Of a stretch of DNA of 33,804 nt, positions 1 to 12,565 are shown piece by piece (within the stretch, counting starts at the first letter, position 1; every line of letters starts with the position of its first letter). The notes under the pieces were generated by a model that searched no databases, had not been told where the DNA came from, and saw only the letters and a list, made by a program, of their open reading frames with translations. A program made the position numbers and the translations under genes. Source of the stretch: DASZPL01 sp035550315. Its GTDB lineage: Bacteria > Actinomycetota > Actinomycetes > JAFAQI01. The stretch lies in NCBI GenBank assembly GCA_035550315.1, contig DASZPL010000006.1, forward strand, positions 1 to 33,804, given 5' to 3'.

Positions 1-1271
1 GTCGCCACCGTCCCGCACCAGCGACAGACCGGCGTGTGGTCGCCGGCGGGGCGGGCGAGCGGCCCGGCGCAGCGCTCGCAGCGGGCCGGCGCGCGGCAGC
101 GCGCGCAACTGAGGGCGGGCTGGTAGCCGCGGCGCGGCACCTGGACCAGCACCGGCCCGCTGCGCAACGCGTCGCGGGCGGCGCGCCACGCCACCGGCGG
201 CAACCGCGCCGCCCGGGCGGCGGCATCCTCGGCGAGCTCGGCCTCACCACCGGCGGTCCGGACGACGGGCAGGTCGCGAGCGCGAGCGGCATCCGTCGGG
301 GCGAGCGACGTCGCCCAGCCGGACTCGAGCAGCAACGCGCCCTCGGCGGTCACTGCGTGCCCGGCCAGGATCAGCCCCGCGTCGGCGCGATGCGCGCGGA
401 GCACGGCGACGTCCCGGCTGTGGCAGTACGGCGAGCGGGGCTCCGCGTGCAGGTCGTCGCCGTCGTCCCAGACCACGACCAGGCCCAGGTCGTGGACCGG
501 GGCCCACACCGCCGCCCGGGTGCCCACCACCGCGCGCACGGTGCCGCGCGCGATTGCGAGAAACCGCCGGTAGCGTTCGGCCGGGCCCAGGTCGGCGGTC
601 AGCGCGACGAAGCCGGCATCGCCCAGCCGGGTGGCCAGCGCGGTGGCGATCCGGGCGACGTCACGGTGGTCCGGCACGACGACGATGGCGCCCCGACCTG
701 CCGCGACCGTGGCGGCAACCACGGCGGCCAGCTCGTCCGGCCATGGTCCCGGCAGCAGCTGCCAGACCCGACGGGGCCGACCGCCGTCGGCCAGCTCGAC
801 GAGCAGCTCGCGGCCGCCGGCGTACCGGTCCAGCTCCTCGCCGGTCGGCTCCGAGACCGGCCGTGACTCCGGCCGGCGGGCGGATCGTTCGGCGGTGGCA
901 TGACGCGGCGGCACGGCCAGCCGGATCACGTCGGCGGCGCTGCCGGCCCACCGATCGGCGACCGCGCGTGCCAGCCCGGCGATCTCCGCGGTGAGGACCG
1001 GCTCGGCGCCGAGCATGCGCTCGACGTACGACAGCCGACCTTCATGCTCGCTGGCGGTCAGCCGCTCGAGGACGAACCCGTCGACCAGCTGCCCGGCGAA
1101 CCGGGCGCGGACCCGGACACCGGGCTGCGCCGCCGCCGACTGCGCCTCGGTGACGAGGTAGTCGAATAGCCGGTCCAGGTGCGGCAGGGAGACGTCGAGC
1201 TGCAGCCTGGCCACCGGCAGCTCGGCGGCCGGCGTGCGGACCGCAGCGCGGGTCGCGCGCGCCGGCGTCAC
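1..1271 (-). CDS. priA: PriA-like primosomal protein N', 3' end beyond window
   Basis: This is the 5' part (423 codons) of the actinobacterial PriA homologue, a protein thought to act in replication restart. The frame is open from a GTG at 1271 to the window edge; an in-frame TAA-free start further upstream is not available because the next upstream GTG runs into a stop. The N-terminus has the PriA DNA-binding domain style (LDVSLPHLDRLFDYLV, then VRVRARFAGQLVDGFV). The helicase core is degenerate. Where a Walker A loop is expected the protein reads LLPGPWPDELAAVV, and the DEAH-type box position reads VVVWDDGDDLH. Near the window edge, cysteine pairs CARC, CERC and CRWC mark the zinc-binding region. 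Loss of ATPase motifs is known for actinobacterial PriA, so this is not a broken gene. It lies 36 bases after metK and probably shares its transcript. Confidence 0.9.
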   Translation of the reverse strand, partial: MTPARATRAAVRTPAAELPVARLQLDVSLPHLDRLFDYLVTEAQSAAAQPGVRVRARFAGQLVDGFVLERLTASEHEGRLSYVERMLGAEPVLTAEIAGLARAVADRWAGSAADVIRLAVPPRHATAERSARRPESRPVSEPTGEELDRYAGGRELLVELADGGRPRRVWQLLPGPWPDELAAVVAATVAAGRGAIVVVPDHRDVARIATALATRLGDAGFVALTADLGPAERYRRFLAIARGTVRAVVGTRAAVWAPVHDLGLVVVWDDGDDLHAEPRSPYCHSRDVAVLRAHRADAGLILAGHAVTAEGALLLESGWATSLAPTDAARARDLPVVRTAGGEAELAEDAAARAARLPPVAWRAARDALRSGPVLVQVPRRGYQPALSCARCRAPARCERCAGPLARPAGDHTPVCRWCGTVA

Positions 1272-1307
1272 GGCGCGTTACGAGCACGCGCCGCGGTCAC
1301 CGCTCGG

Positions 1308-2504
<1,197 letters not shown>

Positions 2505-2559
2505 GTCGGGCTCCTAACGGGATCAGCCGGTCGCGAACCTGGCCGGCAGGGTCCTGGGA

Positions 2560-2587
2560 ATTCTAGTGGCTCGCGGGGAAAGCCGCG
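2560..2587 (-). promoter_or_regulatory. Probable metK promoter with overlapping repeat copy
   Basis: Reading the minus strand, a -10-like TAGAAT lies at 2565-2560, giving a leader of roughly 50 bases before the metK GTG. No good -35 hexamer is present at 17 bases. That region is instead occupied by CGCGGCTTTCCCCGCGAGCC (2587-2568), which resembles the sequence in the hairpin downstream of coaBC. The promoter call is inferred from the -10 match and position only. Confidence 0.4.
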
Positions 2588-2638
2588 TGCCGAATGCGGC
2601 GATCCTGTTGGTTTGGCCGCAAGGCGGAGGAGGAGGTC

Positions 2639-2651
2639 ATAGCGGCGCTAT
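2639..2651. repeat. 13-base palindrome in coaBC-metK spacer
   Basis: ATAGCGGCGCTAT is a perfect palindrome with 6-base arms around one central base. It sits in the middle of the 247-base gap, about 75 bases upstream of the putative metK -10 box. The size fits a dimeric repressor site, but no regulator is indicated and it could be chance. Confidence 0.3.
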
Positions 2652-2708
2652 GGCCGACGACGACAACGCAGCGGACGGGCCGACAGGGCGTCGCAGACGG
2701 TGCGCATG

Positions 2709-2745
2709 CTTCCCCCGCAGGCCACTGGGTGGCTCGCGGGGGAAG
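2709..2745 (-). terminator. Strong hairpin after coaBC, no U-tract
   Basis: Arms CTTCCCCCGC (2709-2718) and GCGGGGGAAG (2736-2745) pair perfectly over 10 bases, and an inner GCCAC/GTGGC stem (2721-2725 with 2729-2733) closes a 3-base loop. It begins seven bases after the coaBC stop. No run of T follows, as is common for actinobacterial hairpin terminators, so termination or 3'-end protection are both possible. Confidence 0.6.
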
Positions 2746-2751
2746 TCGCGG

Positions 2752-3969
2752 TCAATCCGGCAAACGGGCGGCAACCAGGTCGAACAGTGCGTGGCTGAGC
2801 GATTCCTTGCTGCCGTGCGGGATCGGCGTCGAACTGCCGTCGCGGCCGAGCACGGTCGCGGCGTTGTCGTCGGATCCGAAAGTGCGGTGCTCGCCGACCT
2901 CGTTGACGACCAGCAGGTCGCAGCCCTTGGCGGCGAGCTTGGCCTCGCCGTTGGCCAGCGCGTTGTCGGTCTCGGCCGCGAAGCCGATGACCACCTGGCT
3001 GGCGCGACGCCGCGGCGCGGAGAGCTCAGCGAGGATGTCGGGGTTGCGGACCAGCGCGATCGGGTCGGGATCCGCGGTGCCCTTCTTGAGCTTCGAGCTC
3101 GCCCGCGACGCCGGGCGGAAGTCCGCCACCGCCGCCGCCATCACGACCACGTCGGCGTGCGGTGCGACCTCCAGGACGGCGAGCCGCATCTCCTCCGCCG
3201 TGCCGACGCGCACGACCTTGGCGCCCGCCGGGTCCGGCAGGTCGACGTTGGCGGAGATCAGCGTCACCTCCGCGCCGCGCGCGACGGCCGCCCGCGCCAC
3301 CGCGTAACCCTGCCGGCCGCTCGACCGGTTGCCGAGGAACCGGACCGGGTCCAGTGGCTCGCGGGTGCCGCCGGCGGTGACCACGACGTGGCGGCCGGCG
3401 AAGTCCGGCGCCACGGCGCCGCGGGCGAGCACGAGCCGCGCCACGGCGAAGATCTGGTCCGGCTCCGGCAGCCGGCCGACGCCGCTGTCGGCGCCGGTGA
3501 GCCGACCCGTGGCCGGGTCGAGCACGACGACGCCGCGGGCGCGCAGCGTGGCGACGTTGGCCTGCGTCGCCGGGTGCTCCCACATCTCGGTGTGCATCGC
3601 CGGGGCGAGCACGATCGGGCACCGGGCGGTCAGCAAGGTGGCGCTCAGCAGGTCGTCGGCGCGGCCGATGACCGTGCGGGCGAGAAAGTCGGCGGTGGCC
3701 GGCGCGACCACGACCAGGTCGGCGGCTCGGCCGAGCTGCACGTGCGGGACGTCGTGGGCGTCGGTCCAGACATCGGTTGCCACCGGGTGACCGGACAGCG
3801 CAGCCCACGTCGGCTCGCCGACGAAGCGAAGCGCCGACGCGGTCGGCATGACGCGGACGTCATGCCCGGACTCGGTGAACCGCCGCAGCAGCTCGCAGGC
3901 CTTGTACGCCGCGATCCCGCCGCAGACGCCGAGGATGACGTGCGGTGCGCCACCCCCCGGACGGCCCAC
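2752..3969 (-). CDS. coaBC: Bifunctional phosphopantothenoylcysteine decarboxylase/synthetase
   Basis: CoaBC joins cysteine to 4'-phosphopantothenate using CTP and then decarboxylates the product, both steps in coenzyme A synthesis. The 405-residue protein has the N-terminal flavoprotein CoaC domain (ILGVCGGIAAYKA; substrate-clamp motif PAMHTEMW near residue 123; His in the DVPHVQLGR region) and a C-terminal CoaB domain from about residue 190 (VVTAGGTREPLDPVRFLGNRS, then AAAVADFRP and the SSKLKK motif). PAMHxxMW in place of the classical PAMNxxMW is usual in actinobacteria. The start is GTG at 3969, eleven bases after the rpoZ stop, so it is co-transcribed with rpoZ. A strong hairpin follows the stop. 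Confidence 0.96.
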   Translation of the reverse strand: MGRPGGGAPHVILGVCGGIAAYKACELLRRFTESGHDVRVMPTASALRFVGEPTWAALSGHPVATDVWTDAHDVPHVQLGRAADLVVVAPATADFLARTVIGRADDLLSATLLTARCPIVLAPAMHTEMWEHPATQANVATLRARGVVVLDPATGRLTGADSGVGRLPEPDQIFAVARLVLARGAVAPDFAGRHVVVTAGGTREPLDPVRFLGNRSSGRQGYAVARAAVARGAEVTLISANVDLPDPAGAKVVRVGTAEEMRLAVLEVAPHADVVVMAAAVADFRPASRASSKLKKGTADPDPIALVRNPDILAELSAPRRRASQVVIGFAAETDNALANGEAKLAAKGCDLLVVNEVGEHRTFGSDDNAATVLGRDGSSTPIPHGSKESLSHALFDLVAARLPD

Positions 3970-3980
3970 GGCGGAACCTG

Positions 3981-4244
3981 CTAGGCCTCGACCTGCTCGA
4001 AGGTCAGCAGGTCGCCGTTGGTCTCGCGCAGCGCCACCGACAGCGGCTTCTCCTGCACGTGCGCGGGCACCAGCGGCCCGACGTACTCCAGCAGGCCCTC
4101 ACCGAGCTGCGAGTAGTAGGCGTTGATCTGGCGCGCGCGCTTCGCGGCGTAGATCACCAGGGCGTACTTGCTCTCGACCTTGTCGAGCAACTCGTCGATC
4201 GGCGGGTTCGTGATCCCCTCCGGGTTGGCGACGGTGCCTGCCAC
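3981..4244 (-). CDS. rpoZ: RNA polymerase omega subunit
   Basis: Omega is the small subunit that assists folding and assembly of the beta' subunit of RNA polymerase. The 87-residue product carries the conserved core PPIDELLDKVESKYALVIYAAKRARQ, in which the lysine/arginine-rich helix contacts beta'. The C-terminal VQEKPLSVALRE segment is typical of actinobacterial omega. The start is GTG at 4244 with GAGG seven bases upstream. It lies in the conserved order gmk-rpoZ-coaBC-metK. A 76-base gap to gmk with a TAAACT box suggests an additional promoter. Confidence 0.95.
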   Translation of the reverse strand: MAGTVANPEGITNPPIDELLDKVESKYALVIYAAKRARQINAYYSQLGEGLLEYVGPLVPAHVQEKPLSVALRETNGDLLTFEQVEA

Positions 4245-4300
4245 AGGTGCCTCATCTCAGTTCGAACGATTCGCGCCGCGACGCTTCGGGACAGCGCTCG

Positions 4301-4306
4301 AGTTTA
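4301..4306 (-). promoter_or_regulatory. Possible -10 box upstream of rpoZ
   Basis: TAAACT on the minus strand, about 57 bases upstream of the rpoZ GTG, lies in an AT-richer patch of the gmk-rpoZ gap and is flanked on both sides by AGCGCT palindromes. No convincing -35 element is seen, so this is a weak call. Confidence 0.3.
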
Positions 4307-4320
4307 CCAGCGGGAAGCGC

Positions 4321-4881
4321 TCACGCCCGCTGCCGAACCAGCGCCTGCAGCCGCTGCGCCGCCTCGGGGATCGACGTGTTGACGATCACCTCGTCGAACT
4401 CGTCCTGCGCGGCCAGCTCCACCCGGGCCCGGTCCAGCCGCTGCCGGATCGTCTCCGCGCTCTCGGTCCCGCGGCCGCGCAGCCGCCGCTCGAGCTCCTC
4501 CCAGGACGGCGGGCGGAGAAAGACGAGCAGCGCCGGCGGCATGATCTTGCGCACCTGTCGGGCGCCCTGGATGTCGATCTCGAGCAGCACCGGTACGCCG
4601 GCCGCCAGGTGCTCCTCCAGCGGCGCCTTCGGCGTGCCGTAGTAGTTGCCGGCGTACTCCGCGTGCTCGAGCAGCTCGCCGCGCTCCACCATCCGGGCAA
4701 ACTGCTCGCCGGTGACGAAGTGGCGGCTGACGCCCTCGACCTCGCCGGGCCGGATCGGGCGGGTGGTGGCCGACACCGAGTGCCAGATCTCGGGGTCGTG
4801 CTCGCGCAGGAACGCGACCAGCGTGCTCTTGCCGACGCCGGCCGGGCCCGACAGCACGGTGAGGCCCGCGCGCTCGGCCAT
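4321..4881 (-). CDS. gmk: Guanylate kinase
   Basis: Gmk phosphorylates GMP to GDP with ATP. The 186-residue protein has the P-loop GPAGVGKST at about residues 12-20, the GMP-binding SATTRPIRPGEVEG segment near residues 38-51, and YYGTP near residue 80, all standard for bacterial guanylate kinase. Length is slightly short of the usual 200 or so, but no core region is missing. Its ATG at 4881 overlaps the mihF stop by one base (TGATG), implying translational coupling to mihF, which is a typical arrangement in actinomycetes. Confidence 0.96.
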   Translation of the reverse strand: MAERAGLTVLSGPAGVGKSTLVAFLREHDPEIWHSVSATTRPIRPGEVEGVSRHFVTGEQFARMVERGELLEHAEYAGNYYGTPKAPLEEHLAAGVPVLLEIDIQGARQVRKIMPPALLVFLRPPSWEELERRLRGRGTESAETIRQRLDRARVELAAQDEFDEVIVNTSIPEAAQRLQALVRQRA

Positions 4882-5216
4882 CAGCCGCGGGGCAACGACG
4901 AGTCCGCCGCGAACTCCCGTTCCAGCGCCGCGCGCTGATGGGCGCCCAGGCCGCGCACCCGCCGCGACGTGGCGATGCCGAGCTTCTCCATGATTCGTTG
5001 CGCGCGGATCTTGCCGACCCCGGGCATTGACTCGAGCACGGCGCTGACCCGCATCTTGCCGACCGCCTCGTCACTCTCGCCGGCGGCAAACACGTCCGCC
5101 AGGGAGGCCTGCTGGCTCTTCAACCGCTCGCGCAGCGCCGCCCGGGTCTGACGCGCCGCGACGCCCTTCTCGGAAGCGGCGGCGCGTTGCTCCGGAGTCA
5201 ACGGCGGAAGGGCCAC
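4881..5216 (-). CDS. mihF: Actinobacterial integration host factor
   Basis: This 111-residue basic protein matches the actinobacterial IHF family (mIHF in mycobacteria, sIHF in Streptomyces), a nucleoid-associated protein that binds and bends DNA and supports phage integration and chromosome organisation. The N-terminal helix LTPEQRAAASEKGVAARQTRAALRERLK precedes a helix-turn-helix-like segment SVLESMPGVGKIRAQRIMEKLGI that resembles the DNA-binding H2TH fold. The start is GTG at 5216 after a 74-base gap from pyrF; a TAGGTT box at about 5280 may provide a promoter. It is followed directly by gmk, the usual neighbour. Confidence 0.93.
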   Translation of the reverse strand: MALPPLTPEQRAAASEKGVAARQTRAALRERLKSQQASLADVFAAGESDEAVGKMRVSAVLESMPGVGKIRAQRIMEKLGIATSRRVRGLGAHQRAALEREFAADSSLPRG

Positions 5217-5290
5217 TAGTGTCCGTCTCCCCAGGTCATCGGGCTCCGGTGCGACGTCGACGCCGCTGCCTCAGCGCGGGGAACCTACCA

Positions 5291-5977
5291 CTAACGAAGC
5301 GCCGCGGTGATGGCCGCCGCTGCGGCCGCGGGGTCGTCCGCGCCGGTGATCGGACGCCCGATGACGAGCAGGTCAGCGCCGGCTTGCAGCGCGGCTTCCG
5401 GAGTGGCGACGCGTGCCTGGTCGTCGGGCTGCGCGCCGGCCGGTCGCACGCCCGGCGTGATCAGCCGGATGTCGGGGCCGACGGCGGTGCGGACCAACGC
5501 CACCTCCCGCGGCGAGCACACCAGCGCCCGGGCGCCTGCGTCGACGGCCAGCCTGGCCAGCCGGCAGACCGCTTCGTCGGGCGGGCCGGCGAGGCCGAGC
5601 CGGTCCAGGTCGGTGGCGCTCAGTGAGGTCAGCACGGTCACGGCCGCGATCCGGGTGTCCGGCGCGGCCGTGGCGGCGGCGTCGATCATCGCCGGGCCGC
5701 CGGAGGCGTGCACTGTCAGGTAGGCGGGTGCCAGTGGGGCGACGGCGCGCGCGGCGCCACTGACGGTTGCCGGTATGTCGTGCAGCTTCAGATCGAGGAA
5801 CAGCTCGAGATCGGTGCCGGCCGCGATCTTCTCGACCGCCGCCGGGCCGACGGCGCAGAACAGCTCGAGCCCCACCTTGACGGTGCTGACGTACGGCGCG
5901 ACCGCTTCGGCCCAACTTGTGGCGGCGGTGAGGTCGGCGGTGTCGAGCGCGACCGCGACCGGCGCCCGGCCGGTCAT
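5291..5977 (-). CDS. pyrF: Orotidine 5'-phosphate decarboxylase, type 1
   Basis: PyrF converts OMP to UMP, the last step of pyrimidine synthesis. The 228-residue protein carries the catalytic signature DLKLHDIPATV near residues 62-72, with the active-site Lys and Asp residues present, and the phosphate-binding TPGVRPAG and VIGRPIT loops near the C-terminus. Length and motif place it with the shorter E. coli/Bacillus-type enzymes rather than the longer type found in mycobacteria. Its ATG overlaps the pyrD stop (ATGA). It is the last gene of the overlapping pyr chain. Confidence 0.95.
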   Translation of the reverse strand: MTGRAPVAVALDTADLTAATSWAEAVAPYVSTVKVGLELFCAVGPAAVEKIAAGTDLELFLDLKLHDIPATVSGAARAVAPLAPAYLTVHASGGPAMIDAAATAAPDTRIAAVTVLTSLSATDLDRLGLAGPPDEAVCRLARLAVDAGARALVCSPREVALVRTAVGPDIRLITPGVRPAGAQPDDQARVATPEAALQAGADLLVIGRPITGADDPAAAAAAITAALR

Positions 5978-7149
5978 TGATCCGGCTCCGGGTCGACGGC
6001 GGCGACGCCGATGGCGTCCTCGAGCCAGGCGTCGAGGTCGTCGCGTTCGGTCTCTGCCGCCGGCGGCGAGTCCGCGGCATCGGTCTCTGCGTCGGCGAGG
6101 TCAACCACCTCGGTGTCGGCCTCGAGGTCCTCGCCGGAGTCCCCGACCGGGTCGGCACCCTCGGGCACCGCCGGCTCGACCGGCCGGTGGCCGATGCCGA
6201 TCACGTCGGCGAGCCGGTCGATGCCGCGCGCCGCCAGCGCCTCGCGCAGCTCGCCGGAGATCCGGCTCGGTGCGCCCGGATCGTGGAAGATCACGGTGCC
6301 GACCTGGACGGCATTGGCACCCGCCAGGAAGAACTCCAGGGCGTCGAGGCCGGTGCGGATGCCGCCGATGCCGAAGATCGGTACGTCGGGCAGCGCCGCC
6401 CGCACCTGCCAGACGCAGCGCACCGCGATGGCGCGGATCGCGGGGCCAGACAGGCCGCCGGTGACGCCCGCCAAAGCGGGTCGCATGGTGGTGGTGTCCA
6501 TGACGATGCCGAGTGCGGTGTTGATCAGCGACAGCCCGGTGGCACCGGCGTCGACGCAGGCACTGGCGATCGAGACGATGTCGGTGACGTCCGGCGAGAG
6601 CTTCGCGAACACCGGCACACCGGACGGTGCCGCGCGCCGCACCGCTTGCACCACGGCCGCCGCCGCGCTGCGGTCGCAGGCGAAGACCTGGCCGCGGTCC
6701 TCGACGTTCGGGCAGGAGATGTTGACCTCGATCAGCGCCACCGGCTTGCCGCGCAGCCGGCCGGCCAGCTTGGCGTACTCGTCGATCGTGGACCCCGCGA
6801 TCGAGACTGCGGCGCGGACGTGATGTTCGTCGAGCCACGGCAGGTCGTGGCGCAGGAACTCTTCGATCCCGGGTCCCTGCAGCCCGATCGAGTTGAGCAT
6901 CCCGCTCGGCGTCTCGGCCATCCGCGGCGTGGCCCGGCCGGCCCTCGCCTCCAGCTGGATCGACTTCGTGACCACGCCACCGATCGCCGCCAGGTCGTTG
7001 AACGCCGCGAGCTCCCGCCCGGCGGCCGCGCAGCCGGAGGCGGTGAACACCGGGTCGGGCACGGTCAGCGGACCCAGCTCGGTGCTGAGGTCGACGTCGG
7101 GCCGGCGCCCGCGCTCGACGGTCCGCTTGACGGTGACGCTGGTCGTCAT
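5974..7149 (-). CDS. pyrD: Dihydroorotate dehydrogenase B catalytic subunit with acidic tail
   Basis: PyrD oxidises dihydroorotate to orotate using FMN. The class 1B identity follows from the core (FTASGCAAAG, VTKSIQLEARAG, MLNSIGLQGPG, then EVNISCPNVEDRG with the probable catalytic Cys, and the FMN-phosphate loop IFGIGGIRTGLDALEFFLAGA) and from the adjacent pyrK partner. The product is 391 residues. The family core ends near residue 315, and the last 75 or so residues are a low-complexity Asp/Glu/Ala/Pro-rich tail. The reading frame stays open to a stop that overlaps pyrF (ATGA), so the tail is in the real frame. I do not know what it does. Confidence 0.95.
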   Translation of the reverse strand: MTTSVTVKRTVERGRRPDVDLSTELGPLTVPDPVFTASGCAAAGRELAAFNDLAAIGGVVTKSIQLEARAGRATPRMAETPSGMLNSIGLQGPGIEEFLRHDLPWLDEHHVRAAVSIAGSTIDEYAKLAGRLRGKPVALIEVNISCPNVEDRGQVFACDRSAAAAVVQAVRRAAPSGVPVFAKLSPDVTDIVSIASACVDAGATGLSLINTALGIVMDTTTMRPALAGVTGGLSGPAIRAIAVRCVWQVRAALPDVPIFGIGGIRTGLDALEFFLAGANAVQVGTVIFHDPGAPSRISGELREALAARGIDRLADVIGIGHRPVEPAVPEGADPVGDSGEDLEADTEVVDLADAETDAADSPPAAETERDDLDAWLEDAIGVAAVDPEPDQ

Positions 7150-7999
7150 TTGGCGGCTCCGACCGCGTCCATCGGCACCGTGCCGAGCGCATCCCAGCGG
7201 ATCCGGTCACCCGGAAACACCGGGCCGTCGACGCACGATCGCAGCATCCGGGTCTCGCCGTCCTTGCCGACGATCGGCAGCACGCAGGTCATGCAGACGC
7301 CGACACCGCACGCCATCGACTCCTCGACCGCGAGCTGCGTCGGGATGCCGGCACCGTCGTACGCCGCGCTGGCGATCCGCTGCACGGCGTGGAGCATCGG
7401 CATCGGCCCGCAGGCGTAGACCACGTCGGCATGAACCCGGTCGATCACGTCCGGGAGCGCGTCCGACACCCGGCCGACTTCGCCGTAGGACCCGTCCTCG
7501 GTGGTGAACGCCACGCTGGCCGCCATCCGCTTCGCGTCAAGCGCGCCGAACAGCCGGTCGCCGGTCGCGGCGCCGAGCACGATGTCGATCCGGCAGCCGC
7601 GGCCGCGCAGCGCATCGGCCAGCATGAACAGCGGCGCGGAGCCGTAGCCGCCGCCGACCAAGACGCAGTTGGCGGGCTGCTTGGGCAGCGCGAACGGCCG
7701 GCCGAGCGGCCCGACCACGTCGATCGGGTCGTGCGGCTTGCAGCGCGACAGCCAGGCGGTGCCCTTGCCGTGCACCGCGAACACGAACTCGACGGTGCCG
7801 CCGAACACCCCGGTCTCGCGCACGCCGTAGATCGAGAACGCCCGCCGCAGCAGCAGCCCGCCGTCGTCGCCGCCGACCGCGACCGCGACGAACTGGCCGG
7901 GGCGGGTCTCGCCGGCGATGCCAGGCGCCACCACCGTCATCGCGTGGTAGGCGCCGATCGGCTTCACGCTGAGGACGGAGCCACGGACCTGCACCGGCA

Positions 8000-8000
<1 letters not shown>
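7146..8000 (-). CDS. pyrK: Dihydroorotate dehydrogenase electron-transfer subunit
   Basis: PyrK passes electrons from PyrD to NAD through FAD and a 2Fe-2S cluster. The 284-residue protein has the ferredoxin-reductase FAD motif LLRRAFSIY near residue 52, a nucleotide-binding GGGYGSAPLF near residue 118, and a C-terminal iron-sulfur motif MACGVGVCMTC with a fourth Cys in LRSCVDGPVF, matching the PyrK cysteine pattern. Its ATG overlaps the carB stop by one base (TGATG), and its stop overlaps the pyrD start (ATGA). Pairing with pyrD supports an NAD-linked rather than quinone-linked enzyme. Confidence 0.95.
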
Positions 8001-11334
<3,334 letters not shown>

Positions 11335-11338
<4 letters not shown>

Positions 11339-12444
11339 GAGCGCGCTTCCATCAGCTCGATGAACCGGTCGAACAGGTTGGTGGCGTCGTGGGGTCCGGG
11401 TGCCGCCTCGGGGTGGTACTGCACCGAGAACGCCGGGACGTCGAGGCAGCGCAGGCCTTCGACCACGCCGTCGTTGAGGTCGACGTGGCTGACCTCGACC
11501 CGGCCGAACGCGGTGTCGGCCGGTGCGTCGGTCGGCGCGTCGACGGCGAACCCGTGGTTGTGGCTGGTGATCGCGACCTGGCCGGTGGCGCGGTCGATCA
11601 CCGGCTGGTTGACACCGCGATGCCCGAACCGCAGCTTGTAGGTCCCGAACCCAAGGGCGCGGCCGAGGATCTGGTTGCCGAAGCAGATGCCGAACACCGG
11701 CTTCACGCCGAGCAGATCGCGCAGCGCCGCGACCGGCCCGTCGGCGGTGGCCGGGTCGCCCGGGCCGTTGGACAGGAAGACGCCGTCCGGGTCGACGGTC
11801 AGCACGTCGGCGGCGGTCGCTGTCGCCGGCAGCACGTGCACCTCACAGCCGCGCTCGGACAGGTAGCGAGGCGTCGCCGCCTTGATCCCGAGGTCGATCG
11901 CCGCGACCCTGCGGCGCTTCTCACCGACTGCCGGTACGACGTAGGGCTCGGCGGTCGACACCTCGCCGGCGAGCGCCGCGCCGACCATCGGTGGGCTTGC
12001 GAGGACGCGCTGCAGGAGTGCGTCTGGGTCGGACTCGACGCTGCTGACGCCGACCCGCATCGCGCCGCGCTCCCGCAGGTGCCGGGTCAACGCGCGGGTG
12101 TCGACGCCGCTGATGCCGACCACGCCGTAGTGCGCCAGCTCTTCGTCGAGAGTGCGCCGCGACCGCCAGTTGCTCGGCGTACGGGCAGGATCGCGCACCA
12201 CGTAGCCGGCTACCCAGATCCGACGCGACTCGGGATCGTCATCGTTGATGCCGGTGTTGCCGATGTGCGGCGCGGTCTGCACGACCACCTGGCGGTGGAA
12301 CGACGGGTCGGTGAGCGTCTCCTGGTAGCCGGTCATCCCGGTGGTGAAGACCGCCTCGCCGAACGTCTCGCCGGCGGCGCCGTAGGACCGGCCGTGAAAC
12401 GTGCGCCCGTCCTCCAGCACCAAGATCGCCGAATCAGTCGTCAC
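11335..12444 (-). CDS. carA: Carbamoyl-phosphate synthase small subunit
   Basis: CarA is the glutaminase that supplies ammonia to CarB. The 369-residue protein has the N-terminal domain LVLEDGRTFHGRSYGA and TTGMTGYQETLTDPS, and a C-terminal class I amidotransferase domain with the nucleophile Cys in VFGICFGNQILG and the His/Glu pair in VQYHPEAAPGP. GICFGNQ rather than GICLGHQ is common in actinobacteria. The start is GTG at 12444, preceded by GGGGGAG four bases upstream, and it overlaps the end of the upstream 43-codon gene by 11 bases. Confidence 0.96.
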
Positions 12445-12565
12445 GCTGCTCCCCCGTGTCTTTGCCGTGGCGGACCCGCTGCACGACGATCCATACCGCG
12501 AACACGACGAAGATCGCGGCCGCGACCAAACCGACCGTCAGGCCGCCCCAGCTTTCGGCGTTCAC
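12434..12565 (-). CDS. 43-residue single-pass membrane microprotein between pyrC and carA
   Basis: A GTG at 12565 opens a 43-codon frame with a hydrophobic stretch LTVGLVAAAIFVVFAVWIVV at about residues 9-28, followed by QRVRHGK, a positive cluster suggesting the C-terminus faces the cytoplasm. The GTG overlaps the pyrC stop (GTGA) and is preceded by GGAAAG, and the stop lies 11 bases inside carA. That tiling, with no slack on either side, argues for a real translated gene. Other actinomycetes also carry a membrane protein gene in this slot (for example Rv1382 in M. tuberculosis, which is longer), so this may be a reduced analogue. The function is unknown; keeping translation going from pyrC to carA is an alternative role. 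Confidence 0.75.
   Translation of the reverse strand: MNAESWGGLTVGLVAAAIFVVFAVWIVVQRVRHGKDTGEQRDD

Noticed and set aside
2505..2751. SAM-sensing riboswitch upstream of metK
   Set aside because: I looked for conserved SAM-I, SAM-II and SAM-IV strands and found none. The gap holds two repeat copies, a palindrome and a hairpin.
2566..3984. Plus-strand frame starting in the metK-coaBC spacer
   Set aside because: GGAGGAGG lies before an ATG at about 2650, but the frame runs antisense to coaBC with shadow composition and has no recognisable product.
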